64,000 nt of DNA, taken from contig JASXTE010000005.1 in assembly GCA_030280995.1 (NCBI GenBank), forward strand, positions 30,862,501 through 30,926,500, read 5' to 3'. This DNA comes from Hemileia vastatrix. Taxonomy: Eukaryota > Basidiomycota > Pucciniomycetes > Pucciniales > Zaghouaniaceae. The notes beneath the pieces were generated by a model. It was not told the DNA's origin. It made no database searches and worked only from the letters and a program-made list of their open reading frames with translations. Of the stretch, positions 1-11,123 are shown piece by piece; within the stretch, counting starts at the first letter, position 1; the number at the start of each line of letters is the position of its first letter. The position numbers and the translations under genes were made by a program.

Positions 1-821
1 TCCACTTAAAACGATCGAAGGATTTTTAGAATGCCATTGAACGGATTGAACTTTATCATTATGAATTTGAAAAGAGTTGATAGCTGAAAGCGAGAGATGA
101 TTCTGATTACTTATACTTCCACTAGTAGTGTTCATGGTAGTAGACGCAGATTTTTGGTTTAAATCCCATAATTTGATAGTTGTGTCAGCAGAAGCAGATA
201 ATAAAAGGTTTTGATGAATTTTATTATGTGAGAGTGAGAGGACAGCAGCTGTATGTTGAGTTGTTGGACAGGATTTGATGGATGATTGTAGTTGAAGTTG
301 AGATGGATTCGATTTCTTGTTTTTATTTTTCTTCTTTTTTTGTATTATATTACTTTGAGGATGATGATCCATAGATTGATCAAGATGCAAGTCATCATCA
401 TGAATAGAGCCAAGAATAGCATCAGGAAATAACCCATCCACTACATCTAAATTCCAAATTTCGATGTGAGGGTCCATTGTGCCCACTGCGACAAAGTTAC
501 CACCAGACGGACCGATCTGATGACTATGACTATCACTATCATTATGATGATGAGATATTCCAGATGGGGTATAATTCAACCACTCTAAACAAAGAGGCAT
601 CGCGGGTAAAAGAAGATCATGATGAATATAGAAGTTTTCTTGGGCTTCATCATAAACGTAAATTTCTAACTGAGAGATATCGTCTTGAGTTTTAGCAGCA
701 ACGAGGAGGTTATCGGAGGGATAGATTTCGAGTTCTTCGCGTTCGATCGCATCATCTTCCTCAGGCTGCTAAAAAAAAGCCAAGAAAGAAAGTAGATGAG
801 TGAATGCTGATTGAGATGAAA

Positions 822-860
<39 letters not shown>

Positions 861-1220
861 GGAAAGAGATGGGACATTAAAGGAGAGATAAGGATCCTGA
901 GTATCTTGATCGAGATGATACAAGAGACCAGGAAGATTAGCGAAAGGGCCGATAGGGATAGGATGATCAGATTCATGGTCATAGGTATGGAGGTTGTAAC
1001 GCTTGAGAGGATCGTTGTCATCGGAAAGGGAATGCATTTCGACATCGGAGTCTTGTGCTTGATGATGAAGGTGAGAGGATGAGTTGGATGAGTTGGATGA
1101 GTTGGATGAATGGGGTGAATGGGGTGAATGGGGTGGAGAGGGCTGCTGGGGATACTTTAGTGGATGTTGTTTCGCGTGACCCCTGGGAACCCAGACAGCG
1201 GCCGAGACAAGAGAAGCCAT
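1..1220 (-). CDS. PWP1: PWP1-like WD40 ribosome-biogenesis protein (3' part outside window)
   Basis: Periodic tryptophan protein 1 family: nucleolar WD40 proteins needed for pre-rRNA processing. On the minus strand exon 1 runs 1220-876 and starts MASLVSAAVWVPRGHAKQ, matching the family's conserved N-terminus (VAWVxxGxAK). A 107-bp intron (875-769, GT..AG, filled with CT/CA repeats) follows. Exon 2 (768-1) contains EELEIYPSDNLLVAA, FYIHHDLLLPAMPLCLEWL, a GGNFVAVGTMDPHIEIWNLD block, a lysine-rich linker, then a WD repeat (AVLSLSHNK...LLSASADTTIKLWDL) and the start of the next (DKVQSVQWH). Block order is that of PWP1. Histidine/serine-rich insertions are present. The C-terminal WD repeats lie beyond position 1. 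Its ATG overlaps the start of the divergent ligase gene. The donor GTCCCA is weak, so the intron edge is less certain than the gene. Confidence 0.93.
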
Positions 1221-3571
1221 GCGACGAGTGTTGTGTTCTGTGTGTGAGGATGTGCGGTTCAATCTTGGAGTGGAGGAGTAGTCAGTAAAATATAATGAAG
1301 ATAACATTTATTATTATAACATTTATTATTATTATTATTGTTATTGTTATTATTATTACTATTACTATTACTATTACTATTACTATTACTATTACTATTA
1401 CTATTACTATTACTATTACTATTACTATTACTATTACTATTACTATTACTATTACTGTTACTATTACTATTACTATTACTATTACTATTACTATTACTAT
1501 TACTATTACTATTACTATTACTATTACTATTACTATTACTATTACTATTACTATTACTATTACTATTACTATTACTATTACTATTACTATTACTATTACT
1601 ATTACTATTACTGTTACTATTACTATTACTATTACTATTACTATTACTATTACTATTACTATTACTATTACTATTACTATTACTATTACTATTGCTATTA
1701 CTGTTACTATTACTCTTATTATTATTCCTATTACTCTTATTATTATTCCTATTACTCTTATTATTATTCCTATTACTCTTATTGACTCACTACTCTTTCT
1801 CTCAGCCTTCTCCGCTCACTCAACAACTTCCCTGTCCTCTTTCTCTACGCAAACTCTCCCGCCATCGTCATCGGCAGAAATCAGGTCTTTTCATTCCTCA
1901 CTCATCTCTCTCTTCCATCCTCACTCTTCTCTCTTTCTCAAAGAATCCCTGGCAGGAAGCAAACTCTCTTTCTCTCAAGCATTCCACTGTTCCCCTCATC
2001 CGTCGTCGATCTGGCGGTGGAACGGTCTATCATGTATCTTCTATCCAGTCTTCTTCTTTTTCTATCTATCCCTAACCCTACTAATCCTTCTTTTGTCTCC
2101 TCTAGGATACCGGTAACATCAACTATTCCTTCATTTTGCCTCGCCACACTTTTCATCGTCCAACTACATCTCAGCTTGTCGCTCAAGCAATCGCTATCGC
2201 TGGCGTCCCTCAAGTCTCCGTCAACGATCGATTCGATATCCTTGTTCATTCTTTCAAGGTCTCCTCTTCCTCCTCTTCCCTTACACTCACTTTTCATTCA
2301 TCTTCCTTTTTTCCTTTGTTCTTCGTCAGATAGGAGGATCAGCGTTCAAAATTGCTCGTCAGAGTGCTTATCATCATGGCACTGTTCTAATCAATAGCAA
2401 TCTCGAGAATCTACGCAAATTTCTTCACGTTCCAGATCGTGTAATCCATCTCTCTCGCTCTCTTTCTCAACTCCTTGATCAATTTAAATAAACTTCAAAC
2501 AGAATCCTTATACATATCGCCTTTTTTTTTCTTTTCTTCCTTTTTGGATGTGCGGCGGATAGGAAAACTTTTGCTCAAATGCCGTTGCTTCAGTTCCTGC
2601 TTCAGTAGCTAATCTTAGTCAATGGAATCATCATATTAATCAATCCAAGTTGATTGACGCTTTAGCTATGGTCTTTAGTCGTCATTGGAATCAGAATGGA
2701 AATGTGAACCCGGTAACGATAGAGGTACTTTTTCCAAACTCTTCTTTTCCTTGCATCCATTCAGATACTAATCTATAATGTTTACTTTGCATCATGATCA
2801 CCGTTTTATTCCTATTTTTTTATTTGAAAAAATAAAAACGTAATTAGAAGGTTCATAAAGAGGATTGGCTGAATGAACATCAACAGATTCGTGAAGCGTA
2901 TGAAGAATTCAATGTATGTCTATTTATTTCATTTCCACCCTCCCCACTAACAAAAAAAAAGAAAAAGAAAAAGTTTGAAAGAGAGACTGCTTTTCATCAT
3001 CATATTTATGTTGTACGCTTTGATGGTTCTCTCCCACTAATCATAACGTCAAGTCTTGGGAGTGGAATTACGGTCAGACGCCTTTATTTACTAAATCAAT
3101 ATCAATCAAGTTGCCCAGATGGGTAGATCCCTCTATGTCTAGTTTGGTGAGCCTTTTTCTTTTTTTTTTTCTTCATCTTTTTTTTTTTTTTTTTTTACTT
3201 GAACATTGATGACTAGCAAAAAAATAATGAGGAATAAAAATGTGTTTCATAAGGTTATCTTTTCATTTATTGTTTAATTTATCCATTCTTCCTTTCAGAA
3301 TTTAACTCTAAAAGTTGAAAAAGGTAGACTTTCATCCATATCACCTCTCATGCCTCACCCTTCAAACTCCAGCACAGAAATCTCTCAGGATGTGATGAGA
3401 GTGATAGCATTGTTTGAGAAAGGATTGGTGAATCGAAAGTATGGATTGGTTGAAGAGAGCTTGGATGAAGTGGTTGATGAGGTTTTAATTGGGCTTGAGG
3501 GAGGTGGTGGGGACAAAGTGAAACGTCAATTAGTTGGAGAGTTTTTAGAGCAGTTGGTTAGAGCCATGTAA
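1219..3571 (+). CDS. LIP3: Mitochondrial lipoate-protein ligase, LplA/LIPT1 family, nine exons
   Basis: Attaches lipoyl groups to lysines of mitochondrial dehydrogenase E2 and H proteins. Exons: 1219-1277, 1806-1884, 1944-2033, 2106-2258, 2330-2440, 2563-2724, 2848-2913, 3054-3146, 3299-3571. All introns are GT..AG and phases agree, giving 361 residues. Signature blocks: FLYANSPAIVIGRNQ and NPWQEAN (exons 2-3), RRRSGGGTVYH (exon 3), DTGNINYSFILPR (exon 4), RFDILVHSFK, then GSAFKIARQSAYHHGTVL with the catalytic-type lysine (exon 5), and WEWNYGQTPLF (exon 8). Exon 1 is inferred: it encodes DVRFNLGVE, joins in phase to give a family-like NLGVEDLLRSL, and its ATG is the first after an in-frame stop. 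The mitochondrial presequence would be very short, so an unseen upstream exon is possible. Exons 2-9 are secure. Confidence 0.88.
1345..1780 (+). repeat. (ATTACT)n microsatellite in ligase intron 1
   Basis: About 370 bp of near-perfect ATTACT hexamers with a few point variants (GTTACT, GCTATT), then three copies of a 21-bp unit (CCTATTACTCTTATTATTATT-like, split by variants). The array lies between the inferred donor at 1278 and the acceptor at 1805 of the lipoate ligase. Long open frames of alternating TI or poly-L here are artefacts of the repeat. Confidence 0.95.
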
Positions 3572-4240
3572 TGTTCTTGAATAGATAGATTGGATGAGTT
3601 GAATGAGTAAATGGATAGATACAATATTTAAGAAATTGGTCAATCAAAAAATAATAATTTAAATTGGTTGATTATTTTAAAATCATTTATTGTCTGTTAT
3701 GATGATGATGGTGATGATAGTTGCTGGGTGTTCAAAAAGAGATTACAGATTAAAAGTAATGATTATATCTATCAAAAGAATGAGACCATACATCATGGGA
3801 AATTAGGGGGTGAACTGCTAACAGCTCCCTCTCTTTGAAACGTTTGGGAACCCATTGGGAAAATATTGTAAGATCAGATGATAAAAGGTTGAAAAAAAAA
3901 AAAAAAAAAAAAAAAAAAGGTCACCCATTGAACACAAATTTACCCTTATTTGAACTCAACTTTGAGAAGAGGAAGAGCCTCCACAGCTCTTGCAATTAAA
4001 TTAAATTAAAATAAATGAAAATAAAAAAACAAAACTTAATAAATTAATGTTATGCAAAGAGATGTTCAATTGGGGGAGGGGGGGGAGGAGAGAGAAGGAG
4101 GATAATAGGAGTAGGAGTGGGGGTGGGGGTGTGTGTCAGTTAGTTCTGGGCCACTTTGCAGTTAACTTAAGTACCATCAAACTATTTAAGCTTGTGACAA
4201 AAAAAAAAAAAAAAAAAAAAAAAAAATTATTATTATTATT
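3572..4240. other. Intergenic, AT-rich, with two poly(A) runs
   Basis: No coding signal is seen. It contains poly(A) at about 3894-3918 and 4201-4226, a G-rich stretch around 4073-4130, and a short ATT repeat (4227-4240) that forms the insertion site of the neighbouring transposon. It would include the 3' end of the ligase transcript. Confidence 0.7.
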
Positions 4241-4591
4241 AGGGGGTATCAAAGTTGAGGGATCCACAATTAGGGATCAAATAATTTTTTTTTTTCCCAG
4301 GATCAGACATTATTAATGGTGGATAAGGAATTCATGATAATGTATTATCCTGCCTCTTATACCCCAATTTTCATTCCCAATTCCTGATTCCAAACTCATT
4401 ACATCTATGATGGATTTTTAAGAAAGTCACATGACTTATAATTGCTGATGCCATCCTTAAGTCTTTTCTCACTCTATGCTACTTAATTTCGGTGGCAAAA
4501 ACTTAAAGTTTTTTTCTATCTACACACCCCAACTGTACATTTGGCAGTGAATTCCCACTTCCCTCATCACATAAGACTTCCACCAATAACC

Positions 4592-5859
4592 ATGAAACAC
4601 CTCTCTACTAGGAAGCTACTTGACTCAACTATGAATGTTATCACTTTACTTTTAGTTTTTCATTATAAATCTGAATCTGATTTGGAAGATGCTTTAGCTT
4701 ATATGTCTTTTCTTTCCAAAAAGTGTTACATAAACCCAAGGGGGCCAAATCTTCATCATGATCCCAGATATGATCTACACTCCATTCTCAACATTCCTCA
4801 ACTAAACTTCACTCAACTATTTTGAACTTCTCCTGATTCTTTCTTCAAACTTTATCAATTCATCTCTAAACATCCTATCATTCATAACAATTCTCAAAAT
4901 TAACAGTGTGATCCTGCTATTCAACTTGCTTTTGCACTATGTCACCTTGGCTCAAATGGAAATGGTTTTGATGTAAGACATTTGGATAATCTCTTTAACA
5001 TAGGATATGGTATGGTGATATGATACACCAAGTTCTGTATGATTGCTATCCTTACCCTCAAGTCTCAAACACTTGCTTGGCCAACTCCACAACAGTGACT
5101 TGAATCCTCTCATGTAATGCAAGCCAAAGGTTTCCCTGGATGTGTAGGTTTTGTTGATGGCACAGCTATACCTTTGAGTCAAAAGCCTGCTCATGATGGA
5201 AACCATTATTTTGATTGAAAAAAAAAAACATTTCTTCAAAATGTTCTCCAATTTCACATCTTTCATAAACTATCTTTTTATCTTCTTTTTAGATACTCTA
5301 TTGCTGTCCAACTTGTCTGTGACATCAATAAAATGTTTATTGCTTTTCATAGTGGATTCCCTGGCTCATGTCATGACTCTTCTGTCTTCCAAAGAATGAT
5401 GATTTCTCAAAGTCCTGAATCATACTTTGACAAAGCTCAGTACCTCCTTTCAGACTCAGAATATGATAGTGGAAAGTACATTATACCTGCTTTCCATGGT
5501 GCAACTTTAGAAAATGAACCCCAAACCACCTTTAATTATCACATTGCCCAATTAAGAGTACAGATTGAACATGCAATTGGTATTTTAAAGGGAAGATTTT
5601 CTAGTCTCTGGGAGCTCAGAATCCAATTTCAAAAAAAAATATGGAGATCAAAACAGTAAATCATTGGATCATGACTTGTGTTATACTCCACAATATCCTA
5701 GCTAATTTAAAGGATGAGTGGAATGATCTTTATGAAGAAGAGGATCCTGAACAAGCACCAGCTCTCCCCTCCCTTGAATCACAAAACATTCATTCAACCA
5801 GCATACGCTCTGTCATTATGCTAATCACCCTCCACCATTTTGACACACAACCCTTTTAA
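4592..5859 (+). pseudogene. Harbinger DDE transposase, decayed (copy A)
   Basis: DDE_Tnp_4-type endonuclease of PIF/Harbinger elements. Visible in order: a helical N-terminus beginning MKHLSTRKLLDSTMNVIT; LAFALCHLGSNGNGFDVR; the first catalytic Asp in GFVDGTAIPLSQKPAHDG; VQLVCDINK and FHSGFPGSCHDSSVFQRM; the second Asp in LLSDSEYDSGKY; the Glu in RVQIEHAIGILKGRFSSL; and a C-terminus with the WIMTCVILHNILANLKDEW block. Several stops and frameshifts occur (for example near 4822, 5017 and 5640). The GT donor of the intron kept in copy B is mutated here. The start is taken as the first ATG shared by both copies. Confidence 0.85.
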
Positions 5860-6054
5860 TTTTTTTGTTTTCATACTCTCCAAATGTCCACCTTTGTATA
5901 CTTTATTCACTTGGCTTGGAATTTTTGTTTGTTGCATATTCTTTTTTTTTTTTTTTTTTTTTTTGGAATTAATAGTGAATATCTTATTTTTGGATGGCTC
6001 ATTGGTTTTCTTTCACCAGCTCAACATGAAATCACATATTTTTTTTATCTGAAA

Positions 6055-6085
<31 letters not shown>

Positions 6086-6339
6086 CATTCATTCATTCAT
6101 TCATTCATTCATCACTCATATCCTTTTCCTCCTCTCCTTAAACATCTCTCATATAGTTTGGTTGCAAAAAAAAAAATTTATTTTTTTATTTTTTTTTTTA
6201 ACTCATCTCACCTGGTAAGTCTTTTTTTTTTTTTTTTTTGCTTTTATTTTGTTTTGTTTTGCTTTTTTTTTTTTTTTTTTTTATAAGTGTTTCATTTATT
6301 TATTTATTTTTGGTTTTTCTCTCCCTCTTTTCTCTCTTG

Positions 6340-6895
6340 TCCTGTTCTTTTTCCCTCCTTTTCCCCCTTCTTGACTGCCTCAATCCCCCCCTTTTCCCCC
6401 TTATTCTCTTCCTCACCCCTCATTCCTCACTTTTCCTCACTTTTCACCCATTTTATCCCCTTTAGGAATTTATTTTCCTCCCTTTAGGCCCCCTATACCC
6501 CTTCTTTACCCCCTTTTTCCCCATTAAGGCCACCTAACCCCTCTCCCCCCTCTCATCCCCTCCCCCCCTCCCTCTCATCCCTTTCCACCCCCTCACCACC
6601 TCCCCCATCACCTTGCCTCCATCACCCTTTTCCTAGCTAACAAATCACTAAGCAATTTGTTAGCTATTGAAAGGGGGGTGGAGAGGGGGGGAGAGGTGTG
6701 AGGGGTGTGAAGGGGTGTTTTATGGGGGCTAAAGGGGGAAAAAAGGTGTCTAAAGGGGGAAAAGGCGCCTCAAGGGGGGAAAAGGGGGGAAAAGGGGGGA
6801 AAAGGGGGGTAAAGGGGGTTTGAGGAGATCAAAAAGGGGGAGGGGGTTTTGAGGACACCAAAAAGAGGGAAATGAGGCAGAAAAGGTGGGATAAT
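6340..6895. repeat. Large C-rich/G-rich hairpin inside the Harbinger element (copy A)
   Basis: A C-tract arm (about 6340-6633) is followed by a perfect 12-bp stem, TAGCTAACAAAT (6634-6645) pairing with ATTTGTTAGCTA (6655-6666), and then a G-tract arm (about 6670-6895) rich in GGGGGGAAAA units. The arms are roughly complementary, so a structure of about 550 bp is possible. The G arm also has many G-quadruplex-forming runs. Copy B has the same feature at the equivalent place. A perfect GTAAGT splice donor at 6215 lies upstream, which suggests the hairpin sits in a leader intron of the TET-like gene. Confidence 0.75.
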
Positions 6896-7329
6896 ATGGG
6901 AGTTTATAAAATGATAATTTTTATTATTTTTATTAACATTATTTTTTTTTTTTTTTTGTTTTTTTTTTTTTTTTTTACAGAATATATTGAAATTTTTTTT
7001 TTAAAGTTCAAGCTGATTCAAAAATAAATTTAGTGTGTTTATAATTTTGATTTTTTTTTTTTTTTTTTTTTTTTTTGGCAATAATTTTTTGGATACAATT
7101 TTTTTTTTTTTTTTTTTTTGGTTTAAATTTTTGATTATAATTTATATATATATATATATATCATTTTTTTTTTCAAGGACTTTAAGTGGTATATCCAACA
7201 CCAAATAACTTTAAAATACATTTTTTTTTTTTTTTTTTTGGAAAATAATTTTTAGTGATGTTAATTTTTATTTTTATTTTTTGTTTCAATTTTATTTTTC
7301 AAGGCCAGTTTTAGTATTTGATTTCTTTT

Positions 7330-7367
<38 letters not shown>

Positions 7368-7495
7368 AATTATTTGGATTAATTTTTATCAAGAAAATTC
7401 TTAAGGTTGAATAAACTAAATTTTGTGAGTTTTATTTTTTGGCCATTTTATTTTTTGGGTTTTTGACACAATTTGTTTTTTTTTAAAAGAAAAAA

Positions 7496-8632
7496 ATTTC
7501 TATTTCTCAAGAATCACTTCTTAATTCTCTATCATCATCCTCTTTATCATCTTCTTTGAATGCAACTTCATATCAATCATCATCCAAAATATCAAAAAAA
7601 AAAAAAGATCACCAAACTCAGCAGAATAAAAGAAATTTAAAAAAGAAGATTCATTTGGATTGTTTATTTGGCCATATATCAAATATCATGTACTATAAAA
7701 CTAAAGTGGATAAAAAAAATTCCTATCCAAATGAGTTACCAGAAGATTTAAAATATTTAACAAAATCAGGAGACAATGAAATTAAGGCGGTTATCAGAAA
7801 TTCTTTTAAACCTCAATTTATTTATGAAAATCATTTTTTAATGGTTCAAAAGATGAAACCTTTAATTAGCTATCCAATTTCATAATAACACTATATCAAA
7901 TGGCTTTGGTTTGCTTACCAATAAGGAATATGAATTGGTTGGGTGGTATTATGATTGAATTTGGTTGGGGACCAGGATTTGTTAAAGGCTATTTGATAAT
8001 ATATGTTTCATTCTTAAAATCATGTCTCTCATTTTATTTCCATAGGCATCTATTCTTTACTTCAAAAACTATCTAAAGCTTAAAAAGATGAAAATTTTTG
8101 CATATGGGACACCTTACCTTCTTTTAATACTTTTCTTGCTCTTCACCTCAAAAATTTCTGTAATAAAGCTTTTTAAAAGAATCATCAACTTGCTACCAAA
8201 TTTAGAATACTGAATTGATGTAACTCTTATTAGTTATCCATTAGCAACCAATATCTTTTATTTTCAAATTTTATTATTACTCATTCAGTATTTCACAATA
8301 AGATTTATATCAATAGGAATGACACCAATTATCTTACTTTTTGGAATTTTCTCATATATCAATCCAATAACTGGCCAACCAATACCATCTCCAGCTAAAA
8401 TCAAAGGACATGGCTTATATTTTCTAGACCATAAGTGCATTATTGATTTTGGTTTGGGAAATGGTGTGATCAAAACAATTTGAAACTCTTCTCAGGATCA
8501 TCACCAAACAACCAAAGCTCCACCTGGCTTGGAATCTTGTCAAGAGCTCACACATTTTGGATGTTCATTTCAAATAAGCCAAAAATTAATCTACTAAATA
8601 AACCAGGTAAAAAAAGAAGGTAAATCTAACAA
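7496..8632 (+). pseudogene. TET/JBP-like 2OG-Fe(II) dioxygenase, decayed (copy A)
   Basis: Same gene as 17492-18732. The start ATG has become ATT (7496-7498). Seen in order: a serine-rich and then lysine-rich N-terminus; NELPEDLKYLTKSGDNEIKA; SFKPQFIYENHF; after a frameshift ITLYQMALVCLPIRN; GPGFVKGY; a short intron ending at about 8045; NVIITH-like sequence with NKIYINRND where the family has an iron-binding HxD; after another shift INPITGQPIPSPAKIKG; LDHKCIIDFGLGNGVIKTI; DHHQTTKAPPGLES; and THFGCSFQIS. The iron-site histidine is Tyr and the Asp is Asn in this copy. The family is judged from block order alone, and the end is approximate. Confidence 0.62.
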
Positions 8633-8954
8633 ATATAAAAACTTTATGTAGATCAAAAAATTATGGGGATGAGTAGATTCATCAAATATTTTTTATTTTT
8701 TCATAAATTTTTTATAAATAACTCTTATATTTCAAATTCCTAAAGTAAAGTAATGGGCCAATGACCTTGTGTTGTATAAATGGGAGTCATGATAACATTT
8801 ATTTATTTCATGAGGTTCCTCAGCCTACACTTATGGAAAGTCCCAAAATTTTTTTTCTAGATTTATCCACATTTTGGCTAGAGGAATTGTCATTACTTAA
8901 AAACTAGGGAAATTGATATATATTAGTTGTCTATATATTAATTTATGTATTTAT

Positions 8955-9590
8955 ATTAAATTTTGGTGATTCCCACTCCTTACTTCAATAAAATTCAGGG
9001 GGAGTATTGCCAAATTTTCAAATCTGACATTCAAAATTGATGACTTGTAAAAATTTTGGTGATACCCACCCCTTACTTCAATTAAATGCAGGGGGGGGTT
9101 ATTGCTGAATTTTACAATCTGAAATGTAAAATTCTTGACTTGTAAAAATTTTGGTGATACCCATCCTTTACTTCAATAAAATGCAGGGGGGGGGGGGGGG
9201 AGTATTGCTAAATTATCATATCAGACTTGAAAAATTTTTTACTTGAAATTTTGGTGATACCTGTCCCTTACTTCAATAAAATGCAGGGGGGGGGGGGGTA
9301 TTTCCAAATTATCATATCAGACTTGAAAAAATTTTTGCTTTAAATTTTGGTGATACCCGTCCCTTACTTCAATAAAATGCAGGGGGGGAGTATTGCTGAA
9401 ATTTCTTGTATGACTTGCAAAATTCTTGACTTGAAAGTATTTTGGTGATACCCATAAAATGCAGAGGGTAGTAATGCCAAATTGTCATATAAGACTTGAA
9501 AGAATTTTGGTGATACCCACCCCTTACTTCAAAAAAATGCAGAGAGGGGGGGGGGGATTGGCAAAATTTCAAATGAGACTTGAAAATTTT
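8955..9590. repeat. Minisatellite of TTTTGGTGATACCC units (copy A)
   Basis: Roughly seven or eight imperfect tandem units, each with TTTTGGTGATACCC, then CCTTACTTCAATAAAATGCA, a G-run of 5-15, TATTGC(C/T)(A/G)AATT, and a short AT-rich spacer. Period is roughly 65-100 bp. G-run length varies most. The equivalent array in copy B lies at 16725-17165, reverse-oriented. Confidence 0.85.
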
Positions 9591-9727
9591 ATTTAAAAAA
9601 GAATCTTTAACATTAAAATACAAAACTTCAACTAATGATGGATAGAGTAATGAAATACAGTAAATTATTGTAAAATTTTTTGTACAAACAATTATGAATA
9701 GTTGAAGTATGAAAGAAATAAAATACA

Positions 9728-11123
9728 CTAGTCATCAAAAAAATTCATTAGAAATCAAATTTCCCCATAAGATTTATTGGCTTTAACACATTCCATTAAA
9801 AAAAATTTCTTCTTTGAATTTTCTTCAAGATCATGTTTAAATCTCATCTGTTCCATTAAGTTTTGATGCTTGAGTGTTTTCTCCTTGTTCTTTTATTTCT
9901 AGATACTAAGACTAAGCTCAAATTTCTTCCCCTCCAAGTCTTGCACCCTATCATTGTTGCGTAAAAGAGCTTGTACTTCCTCTCCTCCAAGTTTTGTGCC
10001 CTATCATCCTTCTGTAAAGAGATCTTGTACTTCATCTCTTCCAATTCAAGTACTCTGTCATCCCTCTTTAAAGAGAGCTTGTATTTTTTCTTTTCAAACT
10101 TTAGAGTCTCTTTAGCAACTTCCACTTGTTCTAGAGTGATAAGAAATATTAACAAAAAGTAAAAGAAAAACATAGTAAAATCTTAAGAGGTATGTTATCA
10201 CTTACCAACATCATGTTTCTCCAAAAATTCTTCAATAGAAGACCAAGGAGTTTGATATGAAGTATCACTTTTTCTTCTTCTTTGAGAGTAGAAATTTAGA
10301 CTACTTGAAGCCCTTTGCTTTTTTTTCAATGTTACATTTTCCTCCTCATCATTGTCCCTGGCTTCAGACTCAGCTGATTGTGGCTCCTGGGTTTGTTCTT
10401 CAGCCTTTTTAGAAATTAGAAAATGAAAATAAAAAAAATAATTGTTAAGATAAAAGAAAAAAAATAAACTTGTGTTAGATTGAGTTGGTTAAAATTTCCA
10501 TAAGGATCTATAGCAAAGCTATCTAGATTTGTTGAATTTAGAACAGGGGAGGCTTAAGTGGAGGAAGAGGATGGGAAAAGATTTGTTTTGACATCATTCT
10601 TGGAGATAGAATCTTCACCATCCAACATTTTTGCAGGATTACAATCAGCTTGCTCTCCAAAAATAGCATCCATCTCTGTAAATTAAGGACATAAAGATTC
10701 AAGTTTATCATCTATGTATTTTATGCCCTTACTGATATTGATGTCAGTAATACCAAAACAAGTGGAAGATGAAAGTGTCTTTGCTTTCTTATATTTGGCT
10801 TGGTAATTCTTGAAATGTTCAGACATCATTTTAGGTAAAATATCTATCATTCCCTTTGTCTTATTCTGTAATTCATTAGCCCTTAGTAGTTAATCATTAA
10901 CTTTTGATGCAGGCGGCCATCCTACTTTAGTTTAATTTTCAGTACCAAAACAAGAATCATAGTTAGATTTAGATTTCAGCCACATTATAAGAATGAGATG
11001 TACATCTTTTTTTAATTGAATGGTCTTTGATTTTTTGGCTGATAAGGGGAAAGAGGGAGTAGTCTGATTTGAAGAACAAGTGGGGGAAGGCTTCCTTTGA
11101 GAAGATCAATGATGATGGGGCAT
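9728..11123 (-). pseudogene. Harbinger-associated Myb/SANT-like protein with coiled-coil tail (copy A)
   Basis: Counterpart of 15163-16566 on the strand opposite to the transposase. The putative ATG at 11123 is followed by an early TGA. Visible are TIQLKKDVHLILIMWLKS, CFGTE, TKVGWPPASKVN, ANELQNKTKGMIDILPKMMS, and AKYKKAKTLSSSTCFGITDI, which form the tryptophan-containing helical domain typical of the second protein of Harbinger elements. An acidic linker and a charged tail of DDR..LEE repeats (EMKYKISLQKDDRAQNLEER) follow, ending in KKKFFLMECVKANKS. Several in-frame stops are present. The DNA-binding role is inferred from the family. Confidence 0.72.

Noticed and set aside
1295..2116. Long open frames of alternating T/I or poly-L
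   Set aside because: They are translations of the (ATTACT)n array; the real coding exons (1806 onward) use the third frame.
7556..7885. A new lysine-rich protein starting at the ATG at 7556
   Set aside because: It is the internal part of the TET-like gene, whose ancestral start (now ATT) is in frame 60 bases upstream.
8955..9590. Regular repeats with spacers, CRISPR-like at first sight
   Set aside because: Eukaryotic context, spacers are also repeats, unit length and sequence vary, no cas genes; it is a minisatellite inside a transposon.
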